64,000 nt of DNA, taken from contig NZ_CP196351.1 of NCBI RefSeq assembly GCF_051668705.1, positions 2,356,001 to 2,420,000 of the forward strand, read 5' to 3'. This DNA is from Alterisphingorhabdus sp051668705. GTDB lineage: Bacteria; Pseudomonadota; Alphaproteobacteria; Sphingomonadales; Sphingomonadaceae. Of the stretch, positions 45,036 to 54,232 are shown in pieces. Numbering within the stretch: the first letter of the stretch is position 1; the number at the start of each line of letters is the position of its first letter. A program made the translations under genes and the position numbers. Below the pieces are notes generated by a model, which ran no database searches, was not told the DNA's origin, and saw nothing but the letters and a program-made list of their open reading frames with translations.

Positions 45036-46865
45036 TTAAGCGCTTTTCTTGCGGCTCGCCTTTTTGCGCTCATGCGGATCAAGGAAGCGCTTGCGCAGAC
45101 GGATGGACTTGGGCGTAACCTCTACCATTTCATCATCGTCAATATAGGCAATGGCTTGCTCCAGCGTCATCAACCGCGGCGGGGTCAAGCGGATGGCATC
45201 ATCCTTACCCGTAGAACGGAAGTTGGTGAGCTGTTTTGATTTCATCGGGTTGACTTCAAGGTCTTCCGGCTTGGCATTCTCACCAATTACCATGCCTTCA
45301 TAAATCGGCACGTTGGAACCAATGAACAGCTCGCCGCGCTCTTCCAGCATATTGAGCGCATAGCCCACTGATTCGCCGGTACCGTTTGAAATCAGCACAC
45401 CATTTTGGCGGCCGGATACCTGGCCTTTATAGGGGCCATATTTCTCAAACAAACGGTTCATCAGGCCAGTGCCGCGAGTGTCTGACAGAAACTCGCCATG
45501 ATAACCAATCAGGCCGCGAGACGGCGCGGAGAAGGTAATGCGTGTCTTACCGCCGCCTGATGGGCGCATATCGGTAAGCTCCGCTTTGCGCAGTTGCATC
45601 TTCTCAACAACCGTGCCCGAATGCTCATCATCAACATCGATAACAACGGTTTCATAAGGCTCCATACGTTGCCCGTCTTCTTCACGGAACAGCACGCGCG
45701 GGCGGCTAATGCCCAGCTCAAAGCCTTCACGGCGCATGGTTTCAATCAGCACGCCCAGTTGCAATTCGCCGCGTCCAGCAACATCAAAACTGTCTTTATC
45801 GTCACTCTCTGTAATGCGAATGGCAACGTTGGATTCTGCCTCGCGCAGCAAGCGATCACGGATCATGCGGCTGGTGACCTTATCACCCTCTTTGCCTGCA
45901 AAAGGACTATCATTCACCGCAAAGCGCATAGACAATGTTGGTGGATCAATAGGCTGAGCAGCAATCGGCTCTGTGACTTCAGGAGCAGCAATGGTGTTGG
46001 CCACTGTCGCAACGGTCAAACCAGCGAGCGAGATAATATCCCCTGCCTGGGCTTCCTCAACCGGCTCACGCTCCAACCCACGAAACGCCATGATCTTGGT
46101 GGCGCGGCCCACTTCGACCTGTTTGCCATCCATATCCAGCGCGCGAATAGGGTCGTTCAGTTTCAAGCGGCCAGAAGCAATACGGCCCGTCAAAATGCGA
46201 CCCACAAAATTATCACGGTCCAGCAATGTTACCAGAAATTTGAACGCTGCTTCTGGGTCAACATCCGGCTCTGGAACATGGTTGATAATGGTATCGAACA
46301 ATGGCCCCAAATCACCCTCACGCGCTTCCATATCATCACTGGCAAAGCCAGCGCGGCCCGAAGCAAAAAGTGATGGGAAATCCAGCTGCTCATCATTAGC
46401 ATCAAGGTTCAGGAAAAGTTCAAAACATTCGTCCAGAACTTCCGCAGGGCGGCCATCGGGGCGGTCAATCTTATTGACCACAACAATGGGTTTCAGACCC
46501 AGCGCCAAAGCCTTGCCGGTGACAAATTTTGTCTGTGGCATAGGGCCTTCAGCCGCATCCACCAACAGGATGACACCGTCCACCATCGATAGAATACGCT
46601 CTACCTCGCCGCCAAAATCGGCGTGACCTGGTGTATCAACAATATTGATACGCACCGGGTTACCGTCTTTGTCTTCCCGCTCAACGCTGGTACATTTCGC
46701 AAGAATGGTAATGCCGCGCTCTTTTTCCAGATCGTTGCTGTCCATGGCGCGTTCTTCAACGCGTTGGTTATCCCGAAAAGTGCCGGATTGGCGGAAGAGC
46801 TGATCGACCAAGGTTGTTTTGCCATGGTCAACGTGCGCGATAATCGCGATATTGCGAAGGGACAT
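45036..46865 (-). CDS. typA: ribosome-associated GTPase BipA/TypA
   Basis: The 609-residue protein from ATG 46865 starts MSLRNIAIIAHVDHGKTT. It contains the GTPase motifs AHVDHGKTT (G1), ERGITI (switch), DTPGHADFGGEVERIL (G3) and VVNKIDRPDGRPAEV (G4), followed by EF-G-like domains and the BipA-specific C-terminal domain. The longer in-frame start at 46988 adds an unconserved leader. It binds ribosomes during assembly or stress. The length matches the family. A short basic tail, KKASRKKSA, ends it. Confidence 0.95.
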   Translation of the reverse strand: MSLRNIAIIAHVDHGKTTLVDQLFRQSGTFRDNQRVEERAMDSNDLEKERGITILAKCTSVEREDKDGNPVRINIVDTPGHADFGGEVERILSMVDGVILLVDAAEGPMPQTKFVTGKALALGLKPIVVVNKIDRPDGRPAEVLDECFELFLNLDANDEQLDFPSLFASGRAGFASDDMEAREGDLGPLFDTIINHVPEPDVDPEAAFKFLVTLLDRDNFVGRILTGRIASGRLKLNDPIRALDMDGKQVEVGRATKIMAFRGLEREPVEEAQAGDIISLAGLTVATVANTIAAPEVTEPIAAQPIDPPTLSMRFAVNDSPFAGKEGDKVTSRMIRDRLLREAESNVAIRITESDDKDSFDVAGRGELQLGVLIETMRREGFELGISRPRVLFREEDGQRMEPYETVVIDVDDEHSGTVVEKMQLRKAELTDMRPSGGGKTRITFSAPSRGLIGYHGEFLSDTRGTGLMNRLFEKYGPYKGQVSGRQNGVLISNGTGESVGYALNMLEERGELFIGSNVPIYEGMVIGENAKPEDLEVNPMKSKQLTNFRSTGKDDAIRLTPPRLMTLEQAIAYIDDDEMVEVTPKSIRLRKRFLDPHERKKASRKKSA

Positions 46866-47037
46866 AGTGTTACTGCCGTTTTGAAAGGATATGGACAGCG
46901 CAAGACCGCTCACGCTGCTAATTTCTGGCGGCGCTATACAATGGCAATGGCCAAGGGGCAAGTGCTGCAGTGCAACACTTATAGGCAATCAGTCTAAAAC
47001 GTTCGGAAATCAGTGATTATGCCGATTATTTTGACTA

Positions 47038-48798
47038 TTATGATACCTGTAATTCTCCAATAAAGGCGCTTGCCGCACCATTGAGCGATGCTGCTTGACT
47101 GCGCAGCGCCTTGGATGCCGCCTTAACATTGCCTGCCAGCGTTTCCACTTCATTACCAGCCCGAGACAAAGAGGCCATGCTGGACTTCACACCCAGCGTC
47201 TCTGCGGCAACGTCATGCGCACTTCTGGCAATGGCATCGCTAGCTTGGCGCTGCTCTGCGACGTGGCGCGCTATATTTTCCGAAATATGACGAATTTCAT
47301 CCAGAGCCTTGTTAACCGAGCCTATGGTTTGTGAGGTTGTCAGCGCTTGTGATGTCACATTACCAACCAGTTCAGAAATATTGTCGGTTGACTGGCGGGT
47401 CTGCTCGGCCAGTGATTTCACCTCATTAGCCACAACAGCAAAACCACGTCCGCTTTCCCCGGCCCGGGCTGCCTCAATCGTCGCATTCAGCGCCAACAGG
47501 TTGGTTTGCGATGCAACCGATTTAATGAAGGTCACAATATCGGCAATACGGTTGGCTTCATCAGACATTGTCTGTGCAACATTATCGCCTTTTTGGGAGA
47601 GTTTTTCAGCGCCTTTATAGAGCTTTAACTGATTATCGGCTTGCCCTGCAATGGCAACAATCTCTTCTGACAGCTGCATCGCGGCAGAGGCCATATCCTG
47701 CACATTTTCGGCTGATGAAATGGAAGAACGTTGGACATTTTCTGTCTCTAGCTTGGCCACCATAGTTGCCTGCTCCATTGCCTCAGCGGCATTGTCCAAA
47801 TCTTTGGCAGAGGTGTTCACTGCAGAGACTATAGACGCCACAGACTGCTCAAATTTGCTGGCCAGTGCCACCATCTCACGATGGCGCTCTTTATTATTCT
47901 GCTCAATCATAGCCTGTTCGCGAGAGCGCAGTTGTGACTGGATCTCTTGCTCTTTGACATTTTCCCGAAGCGCCTGTGTCTCTTGAGCTGTCTGACGAAA
48001 TGCCTCTAGGCCTTCTGCAATGGTCTGCAGCTCGGCAACCGGCATTTCCGGTACAGAGTTGGTCAGATCACCATGTGCAAATTCCTCGGTTGCCCGAGCC
48101 AATTGGCGTGATGGTGCGATCACCATACGTTGTAAGATGACGAAGCGCGCGATAAAGAAAAACACGATAAGACCGATACTAATCGCCACAAATTGGGAAA
48201 CCCATTCTGATTTTGCGCGGATTTGGTCAGCCAAAGGAAGTTTTTCTTCCATCACAAAAGCATCCAGATTTTGTAACGCAATGGCCGCTTGATAATTGCC
48301 GGCGATTATGACCTCTAGGTCAGAGTCCACATCGCTGAGATCATAATTAGCGTTTTCATCCTCAATATACGTCAATTGCGCGTGCATTGATTGAAACAGA
48401 CTTTCAGCCTCCAAAAGACTGTCATGGCTTTGCGCTATCGGAAAGGCTTTCACATATTCGGTAAATTGCTCAGCGGTTTTCAATTGGAAAGCGAGTGCAG
48501 CGGCGCCTTTGTTCAGGGCATCTTGGCTGGAATTATCCTCCAACAAGCTGCTGAGATTCATTGCCTCCCGATCAATATCCTTACTCACAAAGCGCAAATT
48601 GCCGACCATGTCCTGCAATTCATCAAGGGCCAATTGTTTCTCTGTGGTTGCTTGGTTACTGTTATTGGCCGTTAAAACAACACCTAACCCTATCAACAAA
48701 ACTACAGCTATAATCGCATCCGTAATTGCCATGCGCCCAGCGATTCCTGCCTTGCGACCGGTGCGTAGCGCTTTGAAAACATTCGGCATTGATAACAT
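47038..48798 (-). CDS. methyl-accepting chemotaxis protein
   Basis: The 586-residue protein from ATG 48798 has a first membrane helix (about 22-46), a periplasmic four-helix-type domain, a second membrane helix near 195-218, a HAMP domain, and a cytoplasmic signalling domain. The chemoreceptor hairpin tip ASQTNLLALNATIEAARAGESGRGFAVVA-type motif is present in short form as NLLALNATIEAARAGE and GRGFAVVANEVK. It passes ligand signals to CheA through CheW. No other chemotaxis gene lies in the window. The distal C-terminus shows no pentapeptide for CheR docking. Confidence 0.93.
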   Translation of the reverse strand: MLSMPNVFKALRTGRKAGIAGRMAITDAIIAVVLLIGLGVVLTANNSNQATTEKQLALDELQDMVGNLRFVSKDIDREAMNLSSLLEDNSSQDALNKGAAALAFQLKTAEQFTEYVKAFPIAQSHDSLLEAESLFQSMHAQLTYIEDENANYDLSDVDSDLEVIIAGNYQAAIALQNLDAFVMEEKLPLADQIRAKSEWVSQFVAISIGLIVFFFIARFVILQRMVIAPSRQLARATEEFAHGDLTNSVPEMPVAELQTIAEGLEAFRQTAQETQALRENVKEQEIQSQLRSREQAMIEQNNKERHREMVALASKFEQSVASIVSAVNTSAKDLDNAAEAMEQATMVAKLETENVQRSSISSAENVQDMASAAMQLSEEIVAIAGQADNQLKLYKGAEKLSQKGDNVAQTMSDEANRIADIVTFIKSVASQTNLLALNATIEAARAGESGRGFAVVANEVKSLAEQTRQSTDNISELVGNVTSQALTTSQTIGSVNKALDEIRHISENIARHVAEQRQASDAIARSAHDVAAETLGVKSSMASLSRAGNEVETLAGNVKAASKALRSQAASLNGAASAFIGELQVS

Positions 48799-48872
48799 TA
48801 TTTCATATACCTTCTGAGGAAACAAAATTTGTAACTTCAGTGCGTACGAGAATATAGTTAACGAAAGCTAAC

Positions 48873-48898
48873 AGCGCCGCCATATCTGGCGCTTTTTT
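48873..48898 (+). terminator. plus-oriented intrinsic terminator between minus-strand genes
   Basis: AGCGCC and GGCGCT close a loop (GCCATATCT) and are followed on the plus strand by six T. Both flanking genes are on the minus strand, so no plus-strand gene needs it. A small inverted repeat (GTTA, TAAC) lies just upstream. It might end a small plus-strand transcript. Confidence 0.6.
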
Positions 48899-48922
48899 AG
48901 CCAAAGATGGTGTTCGTAATGC

Positions 48923-49816
48923 TTACCGCGATTCGTCTATGCGCTTCTGCAACATCTCAGGGCTGTATAACGACTTGCTCTGTGATTTTTGCAAAGCAGC
49001 AGAAAGCTGCTCAAATTGAGCATGCCAAATCTCCACTAGCCTTGCCCTTGCATTATTGTCAGGCGTACGTGCTATTTGTTGCAAGTCTACGCTTAATCGC
49101 ACCAGTTGCTGACGCTCGGCTGTGAATTGTCCGCCTGCATAGCGTTCATAGATCAGGCCCAATATATCCCTGCCGCCAGCTATCAGCATATGGCCGATAG
49201 CCACATCATCACTGGACAAGCGCTTATCAGCAAATAATGCGGCATTTTTGACCAGCATAAGATCAGTCGCAAGGTCCGTCCTGCGGCCAACCATATTCTC
49301 ACCGCACATCCCCAAAGAGCGGACATAGGAGGACAAAGCATCAACGACTATAGCGTCAGGCGTATCGCCTGCAAATTCCGTCACAATCAAATTGGCCAGA
49401 AATGCCTCTAACTCGCCTGGCTTATCTCTTGCAATCTTACCAGATGCAGAAAGATCCGGAATAGGGACAGGGTCAAATTTGCCATTGCCGCCTTTGGCAC
49501 TGAAAAAACTGTTGGAGACATCGGCCGTTCCCGGTGCACTGGACGCATTGGGGAAGTGAAAAGCCGGATTATCTGCTCCGTTAATATGGCAGCTTTGGCA
49601 AGACAAACGAGCTTTGGCCGCCTGCCCACCCAATAATCGCGGCGTGCGGAACAAAATCTCGCCTTCCAAAGTCAGGGTAGTAGCCGCAGCAGGAAGGCAT
49701 ATCTCGGGTGTGTAATTAACAGCATCAACAATGCTGACATCCGCATCGCCGGTTTTTAGCCATTGCATAGAACGCAAAGGCAAGGCGGAATTGGCCGCAA
49801 CCAAACATGCCGCCAA
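48923..49816 (-). CDS. exported c-type haem protein with unclear start codon
   Basis: The frame has one CxxCH motif, SCQSCH (73-77 counting from TTG 49816), with no second haem motif, in a setting (ARLSCQSCHING, then SSFFSAKGGNGKFDPVPI-like text) reminiscent of cytochrome c peroxidase-type or di-haem oxidase relatives that have lost one haem. Sequence just upstream in the same frame reads RPIRLRFALSIAGLAACLVA, a good signal peptide. No ATG or GTG exists there: the first standard start is TTG 49816, which cuts the signal peptide, and an in-frame stop lies a little further upstream. A rare start (ATC or CTG) or a sequence error is likely. It overlaps the end region of the TPR gene and is probably co-transcribed with it. 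Confidence 0.6.
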   Translation of the reverse strand: MAACLVAANSALPLRSMQWLKTGDADVSIVDAVNYTPEICLPAAATTLTLEGEILFRTPRLLGGQAAKARLSCQSCHINGADNPAFHFPNASSAPGTADVSNSFFSAKGGNGKFDPVPIPDLSASGKIARDKPGELEAFLANLIVTEFAGDTPDAIVVDALSSYVRSLGMCGENMVGRRTDLATDLMLVKNAALFADKRLSSDDVAIGHMLIAGGRDILGLIYERYAGGQFTAERQQLVRLSVDLQQIARTPDNNARARLVEIWHAQFEQLSAALQKSQSKSLYSPEMLQKRIDESR

Positions 49817-49839
49817 CCCCGCAATACTCAGCGCAAATC

Positions 49840-50811
49840 TTAAGCGGATGGGTCTTTCCGCACTGTCAGGCTGGCCACATCAGCGGTATCAATCCAACGA
49901 CGCAGTTCATCAGCTTCATAGCAACCGAAAGAGCACAGGCTTTCTAACTTAGCCAAATGCGCCTTCGCGCCGGCCATATCGCCACGTTCAACTTTCAGTT
50001 CGCCATAATATTCCCATGCGCCAAGATGATTTGGTGCAATGGCAAGTGCGCGGTTATAATAGCCCTCTGCAATGCTGAATCTGCCCAATTTGCGGTTGAC
50101 AAAGCCCTGATATGTCAAAATATCGGGGTGCGGGCCAAATGCGAGTGCTGCATTGTCCAGACTTGCCAGAGCTGCAGTATAATCGCCCTGATTGATCAGT
50201 TCCACGGCGCGCGAATAGGCAGCGTCACCATTTGCAGTCTGCAACAAGCGTGCACTGTCGGGGCCAAAGCTGCTTTGCGCTGTGCCGTTAATGGCACTGC
50301 TGGCAGCAGTAACAGCTTCATCCAAAACCGCAGCATTGGCACAACTTCCAGCGCAATCCGCTTTCATAGTATTCAGATCAGCCAGCACTTGCTGTGCCTT
50401 ATCGCCCTTGCCGCTATTCGCATAGGCAATGGCCAGATCACGATGTGCGGCAACCATATCAGGCTTGAGCTTCACTGCTTTTGCCAATGGGCCTGCAGCC
50501 TTTTTAAAGTCGCCTGCACGCATATAGCTGACGCCCAGCAGATATTGCGCATTAGCATTGCGGCGGTCACCTTTTGCGGCACGTCTGAAGGATTTGATTG
50601 CCAATTTATAATCTTCGGCTTCCAACGCCGCCACGCCTTTGCGATATTCTTCAGCCGGATCATAGCTTGGCGCACTCTGGCTTGGTACAGCACCGCCGCC
50701 TCCACCACCGCCGCCGCCTCCAGCCGCAATTGCAGCAAAAGGCGTGCTCACCAGCATAGCCGCAGCAATAGCCGAAGCGCCGATAAATTTACGTGTTGGT
50801 AAAATTGGCAT
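49840..50811 (-). CDS. secreted TPR protein with poly-glycine linker
   Basis: The 323-residue protein has a signal peptide (up to about AAIA), then a run of ten glycines and a disordered linker. Several tetratricopeptide repeats follow (YRKGVAALEAEDYKLAIKSF, NAQYLLGVSYMRAGDFKKAA, AYSRAVELINQGDYTAALAS, LGRFSIAEGYYNRALAIAPN). A pair of cysteines (ADCAGSCAN, and LCSFGCYE near the end) may form disulfides in the periplasm. It probably acts as a scaffold in the envelope. The haem protein gene follows in the same direction. Confidence 0.75.
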   Translation of the reverse strand: MPILPTRKFIGASAIAAAMLVSTPFAAIAAGGGGGGGGGGAVPSQSAPSYDPAEEYRKGVAALEAEDYKLAIKSFRRAAKGDRRNANAQYLLGVSYMRAGDFKKAAGPLAKAVKLKPDMVAAHRDLAIAYANSGKGDKAQQVLADLNTMKADCAGSCANAAVLDEAVTAASSAINGTAQSSFGPDSARLLQTANGDAAYSRAVELINQGDYTAALASLDNAALAFGPHPDILTYQGFVNRKLGRFSIAEGYYNRALAIAPNHLGAWEYYGELKVERGDMAGAKAHLAKLESLCSFGCYEADELRRWIDTADVASLTVRKDPSA

Positions 50812-50964
50812 TGATATATCTCCCTAGGGCTATGGCCCAGATGGCCCATCCCTGAACAGTCCATCCCGCAATGACCTGTTATAGTCATAATTTCGCCGCG
50901 CATTCCGATGGCTCACCACCGGATGATGCGCGTCATAAAGTATTCGGTGCTTTTTCACCAAAAG

Positions 50965-51411
50965 TTACACCCCTGTAGAACCAAAGCCGCCTGCGCCCCT
51001 GCTGGTATCATCTAGAGCATCTACTTCCACCATATGCGCGCGCTGAACCGGTGCCACCACAATCTGCGCAATACGGTCACCATGCGCGATGACAAATTCA
51101 TCTGCACCATGGTTGATAAGTATGACCCCCAATTCACCGCGGTAATCGCTATCAATCGTACCTGGGCTGTTTGGCACAGAAATCCCTTTTTTCAGCGCCA
51201 GACCAGAGCGTGGCCGGACCTGCACCTCATACCCATGCGGGATGGCCATGGCAAAACCAGTGGGCACCAATGCGCGTTCCCCCGGCGCGATGGTCAGCGC
51301 CTTTGCTGCACGAATATCCATGCCCGCTGCGCCCTCTGTTTCATAGGAGGGCAAAGGCAGACCTTCACCATGCGGCAAACGTTTCATCTGAATATCAATG
51401 ACGGGCGACAT
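50965..51411 (-). CDS. dut: deoxyuridine 5'-triphosphate nucleotidohydrolase
   Basis: The 148-residue trimeric dUTPase has the conserved motifs in order: GAAGMDIRA (1), PRSGLALKKG (2), GTIDSDYRGELGV (3), GDRIAQIVV (4) and the C-terminal arm RGAGGFGSTG (5). It hydrolyses dUTP to dUMP, keeping uracil out of DNA and supplying thymidylate synthesis. The gene overlaps the end of coaBC by 17 bases, so the two are translationally coupled. Confidence 0.97.
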   Translation of the reverse strand: MSPVIDIQMKRLPHGEGLPLPSYETEGAAGMDIRAAKALTIAPGERALVPTGFAMAIPHGYEVQVRPRSGLALKKGISVPNSPGTIDSDYRGELGVILINHGADEFVIAHGDRIAQIVVAPVQRAHMVEVDALDDTSRGAGGFGSTGV

Positions 51412-52648
51412 GCGCGGCTATCCTCTCTATCAAAGTGCGGGCAACGGACTCTTTTGGGCCTTCGGGCAGGCTCTCGACACCTTGCGCGCTGACTATATGC
51501 ACTGCATTGCGCTCCCCGCCCATCACGTCGCCAGACACATCATTGGCGACAATCCAGTCACAGCCTTTGCGGGCCAGTTTGGCTTTTGCATGGTCCAATA
51601 TGTCATTGGTCTCTGCTGCAAAGCCAACCAACAAGTCGGGCCGCGCATCATGCTGTGCCAGCCCTGCCAATATATCAGGGTTCTCCGCCAGAGGCAGCGG
51701 CGCGGGCGCAGCGCCCTTTTTCTTAATCTTGACTTGGGCGGTTTCCGCCGCACGCCAATCAGCAACTGCTGCTACCATGATGGCAATATCGGCGGGCAAT
51801 GCCTGTTCAACTGCGGCCAGCATCTCGCGCGCTGTTTCCACATTGACGCGCGTTACCCCCTGCGGTGTCTCCAACGTCACTGGCCCTGCCACCAATGTGA
51901 CCTGCGCACCAGCCTCAGCCGCCGCCGCCGCAATGGCAAAACCCTGTCGCCCCGATGACCTGTTCGCAATATAGCGTACTGGATCAATCGGCTCATGCGT
52001 CGGCCCGGCCGTGACCAGAACATGGCGGCCATATAAAGGGCGATGCGCATCATCGGCAAAGGCGGGTTGGCCAGCAAGTTGATCACTATTTTGGGCGTCA
52101 GGGCTTTGCGCAAAATGGCTTTTAATCGCTGCAAAAATCGCATCGGGTTCGGGCAGACGCCCCTCCCCAAATTCACCGCATGCCATTGCCCCGCTGTCCG
52201 GATCAATCACGGTAACCCCATCGCTGCGCAATTGGGCCACGTTGCGCTGTGTCGCCTTGTGCTGCCACATACGCACATTCATCGCGGGCACAGCCATGAC
52301 CGGCGTATCTGTGGCCAGCAAAACGGTCGCGGCCAGACTATCCGAAATCCCCGCCGCCATTTTGGCCATCAGGTCGGCCGTTGCCGGGCACACCACAATC
52401 AAATCGGCCTCGCGGCTGAGCTGGATATGCCCCATTTCGGTTTCGTTTTTCAAATCCCATAAGGTGGTGAACACTTCATTTTCGCTCAGCGCAGCCAATG
52501 TCATAGGCGTAATAAATTGCGCGCCGCCATCGGTCAGCACACAGCGCACACTCATCCCCGCCTTGCGGATCAAACGGATCAGCTCACAAGATTTATAAGC
52601 CGCAATACCGCCGCCAATGATAAGTAGGATGTGTTTGGGATTGGTCAT
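51395..52648 (-). CDS. coaBC: bifunctional CoaBC (phosphopantothenoylcysteine decarboxylase / phosphopantothenate-cysteine ligase)
   Basis: The 417-residue protein makes 4-phosphopantetheine from phosphopantothenate and cysteine on the way to coenzyme A. The N-terminal flavin-dependent CoaC part has IGGGIAAYK, a PAMN motif (VPAMNVRMWQ) and the MACGEFGEGRLPEP segment with the active-site cysteine. The C-terminal CoaB part has GPTHEPIDPVRYIAN. A GTG two codons before the ATG at 52648 is an alternative start. It lies between ubiB and dut in the conserved order of alphaproteobacterial dnaA regions. Confidence 0.96.
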   Translation of the reverse strand: MTNPKHILLIIGGGIAAYKSCELIRLIRKAGMSVRCVLTDGGAQFITPMTLAALSENEVFTTLWDLKNETEMGHIQLSREADLIVVCPATADLMAKMAAGISDSLAATVLLATDTPVMAVPAMNVRMWQHKATQRNVAQLRSDGVTVIDPDSGAMACGEFGEGRLPEPDAIFAAIKSHFAQSPDAQNSDQLAGQPAFADDAHRPLYGRHVLVTAGPTHEPIDPVRYIANRSSGRQGFAIAAAAAEAGAQVTLVAGPVTLETPQGVTRVNVETAREMLAAVEQALPADIAIMVAAVADWRAAETAQVKIKKKGAAPAPLPLAENPDILAGLAQHDARPDLLVGFAAETNDILDHAKAKLARKGCDWIVANDVSGDVMGGERNAVHIVSAQGVESLPEGPKESVARTLIERIAAHVARH

Positions 52649-52678
52649 GAACACTTTTACCCCGCAATACGTCAGAGT

Positions 52679-54232
52679 CTATCCCCACATCCACATAGCC
52701 GCCGCACCTGCGCCGCCTGCTATCAGCGCGGTAAAGGCATAGCGCCAGAAACCGCTATTGCCTTGATGGGCCTTTTTCTCCCAGATAAGCGGGATTTCGG
52801 GCAGGGGCGGTGGTTCGGGTGCACCGCCTTTGGTGGGGAATTTCTCCTCTATGCGCCGCACCAGATCGGGCAAGCGTTTAAGCGTTGCCATATTCTCATT
52901 AATGCTGTCCGCAATGGCCGATTCCGGGCCCAATTCCTCACGGATCCAGCGGCGCACATAGGGCGCAGAGGTATCCCACATGTTAATCTCAGGGTTAAGT
53001 GCGGTGGCAACCCCCTCCACCATCACCATGGTTTTTTGCAATAGCAACAGATGCGGCTGTGTCTTCATGTCAAAATCACGGGTGATGGCAAACAGGCCAT
53101 CGAGCATCTGGCCAACCGATAATTCATGTACCGGTTTACCGCGCATCGGTTCACCTACGGCGCGTAATGCGGTCGCGAACTCATCGACATTGTGATAAGA
53201 TGGCACATATTTGGCCTCAAAATGGATTTCTGCCACCCGTTTATAATTTCCAGTGGTCAGGCCATATAATATCTCTGCCAGCCATAGCCGGGCCTGACGG
53301 TTAATCCGCCCCATAATGCCAAAATCAATGGCCACAATCGTGCCATCTGCGCGCACAAACAAATTGCCCTGGTGCATATCGGCATGGAAGAAACCAGCCG
53401 CGATAGCCTGTTTCAAAAAGGTCAGCACCAGCCGGTTTGCCAGATGCGGCATATCGTGCCCCGCAGCCTTTAGCTCATCCAGCTGTGAAATCTTGATGCC
53501 ATCCACCCATTCCAGCGTCATGATTGAGCCGCTGGTGCGGTCCCAATCAATTTCTGGAATATGGTAATCCGGCTCGGACTTCATCGCCTCTGCCAGCTCC
53601 GATGCGCTGGCCGCCTCACGCCGCAGGTCCAGCTCTCTATTGGTCCAACGCTTGAAATTGGCGATGGTCAGCGCGGGACGCAGCCGCGCTGCCTCCCCGC
53701 CCATGGCTTCCACATGCGCAGCGGCCCATTCATAGGTTTCGATATCACGCGCAAATTTCTTTTTAATGCCAGGGCGCAGCACTTTAATCGCCACATCGCG
53801 CCCTTCCACCGTCACAGCGCGGTGCACCTGCGCAATCGAGGCGGCGCCCACGGGGTCAGGTTCGATAGAGGCAAAAAACTTCTCTATCGGGCCGTCCAGC
53901 CCCGCTTCAATCTCTGCCTTAATCTCTTCAAATGGTACGGGCGGCAGCTTGTCCTGCAGGGTCAGCAAGTTTTGCGCCGCCTCTTCGCCCACAATATCCG
54001 GGCGCGTTGCCAATGTCTGGCCCAGCTTAATCGCAGCCGGACCAATGGCACGAAAGGCCCCTGCATAATCTGGCTCTTTGGGCTGGATCGTGCCAAAGCG
54101 CGCAATACGGCATAGCCGCTTAACAGGGGCAGGCGTGGTTGGCTCTGCCTCCAGCCCGCGCAATGCCCCGTGGCGCGCCAAAATGCGCCCCCATTTCAGC
54201 AGGCGCAAAATATGCGTTGTTGGTCGCGTCAT
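52679..54232 (-). CDS. ubiB: ubiquinone biosynthesis protein UbiB (ABC1/ADCK family atypical kinase)
   Basis: The 517-residue protein has the atypical kinase-like fold of the UbiB family. The KxGQ motif is AAIKLGQ, the alanine-rich loop is GAASIAQVH, and the catalytic and metal motifs are HADMHQGN and IDFG. The C-terminus has two hydrophobic helices that anchor it to the inner membrane. Mutants of the family lose ubiquinone, and it is thought to help extract or deliver lipid intermediates. The gene overlaps ubiE by four bases (ATGA-type junction), so the two are coupled. Confidence 0.95.
   Translation of the reverse strand: MTRPTTHILRLLKWGRILARHGALRGLEAEPTTPAPVKRLCRIARFGTIQPKEPDYAGAFRAIGPAAIKLGQTLATRPDIVGEEAAQNLLTLQDKLPPVPFEEIKAEIEAGLDGPIEKFFASIEPDPVGAASIAQVHRAVTVEGRDVAIKVLRPGIKKKFARDIETYEWAAAHVEAMGGEAARLRPALTIANFKRWTNRELDLRREAASASELAEAMKSEPDYHIPEIDWDRTSGSIMTLEWVDGIKISQLDELKAAGHDMPHLANRLVLTFLKQAIAAGFFHADMHQGNLFVRADGTIVAIDFGIMGRINRQARLWLAEILYGLTTGNYKRVAEIHFEAKYVPSYHNVDEFATALRAVGEPMRGKPVHELSVGQMLDGLFAITRDFDMKTQPHLLLLQKTMVMVEGVATALNPEINMWDTSAPYVRRWIREELGPESAIADSINENMATLKRLPDLVRRIEEKFPTKGGAPEPPPLPEIPLIWEKKAHQGNSGFWRYAFTALIAGGAGAAAMWMWG

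Noticed and set aside
45594..46626. Long plus-strand frames across typA
   Set aside because: They are shadows of the strongly conserved BipA gene.
49957..50802. A 281-residue plus-strand open frame across the TPR gene
   Set aside because: It is the complement of the well-supported minus-strand TPR gene, with no ribosome-binding site or recognisable motif.
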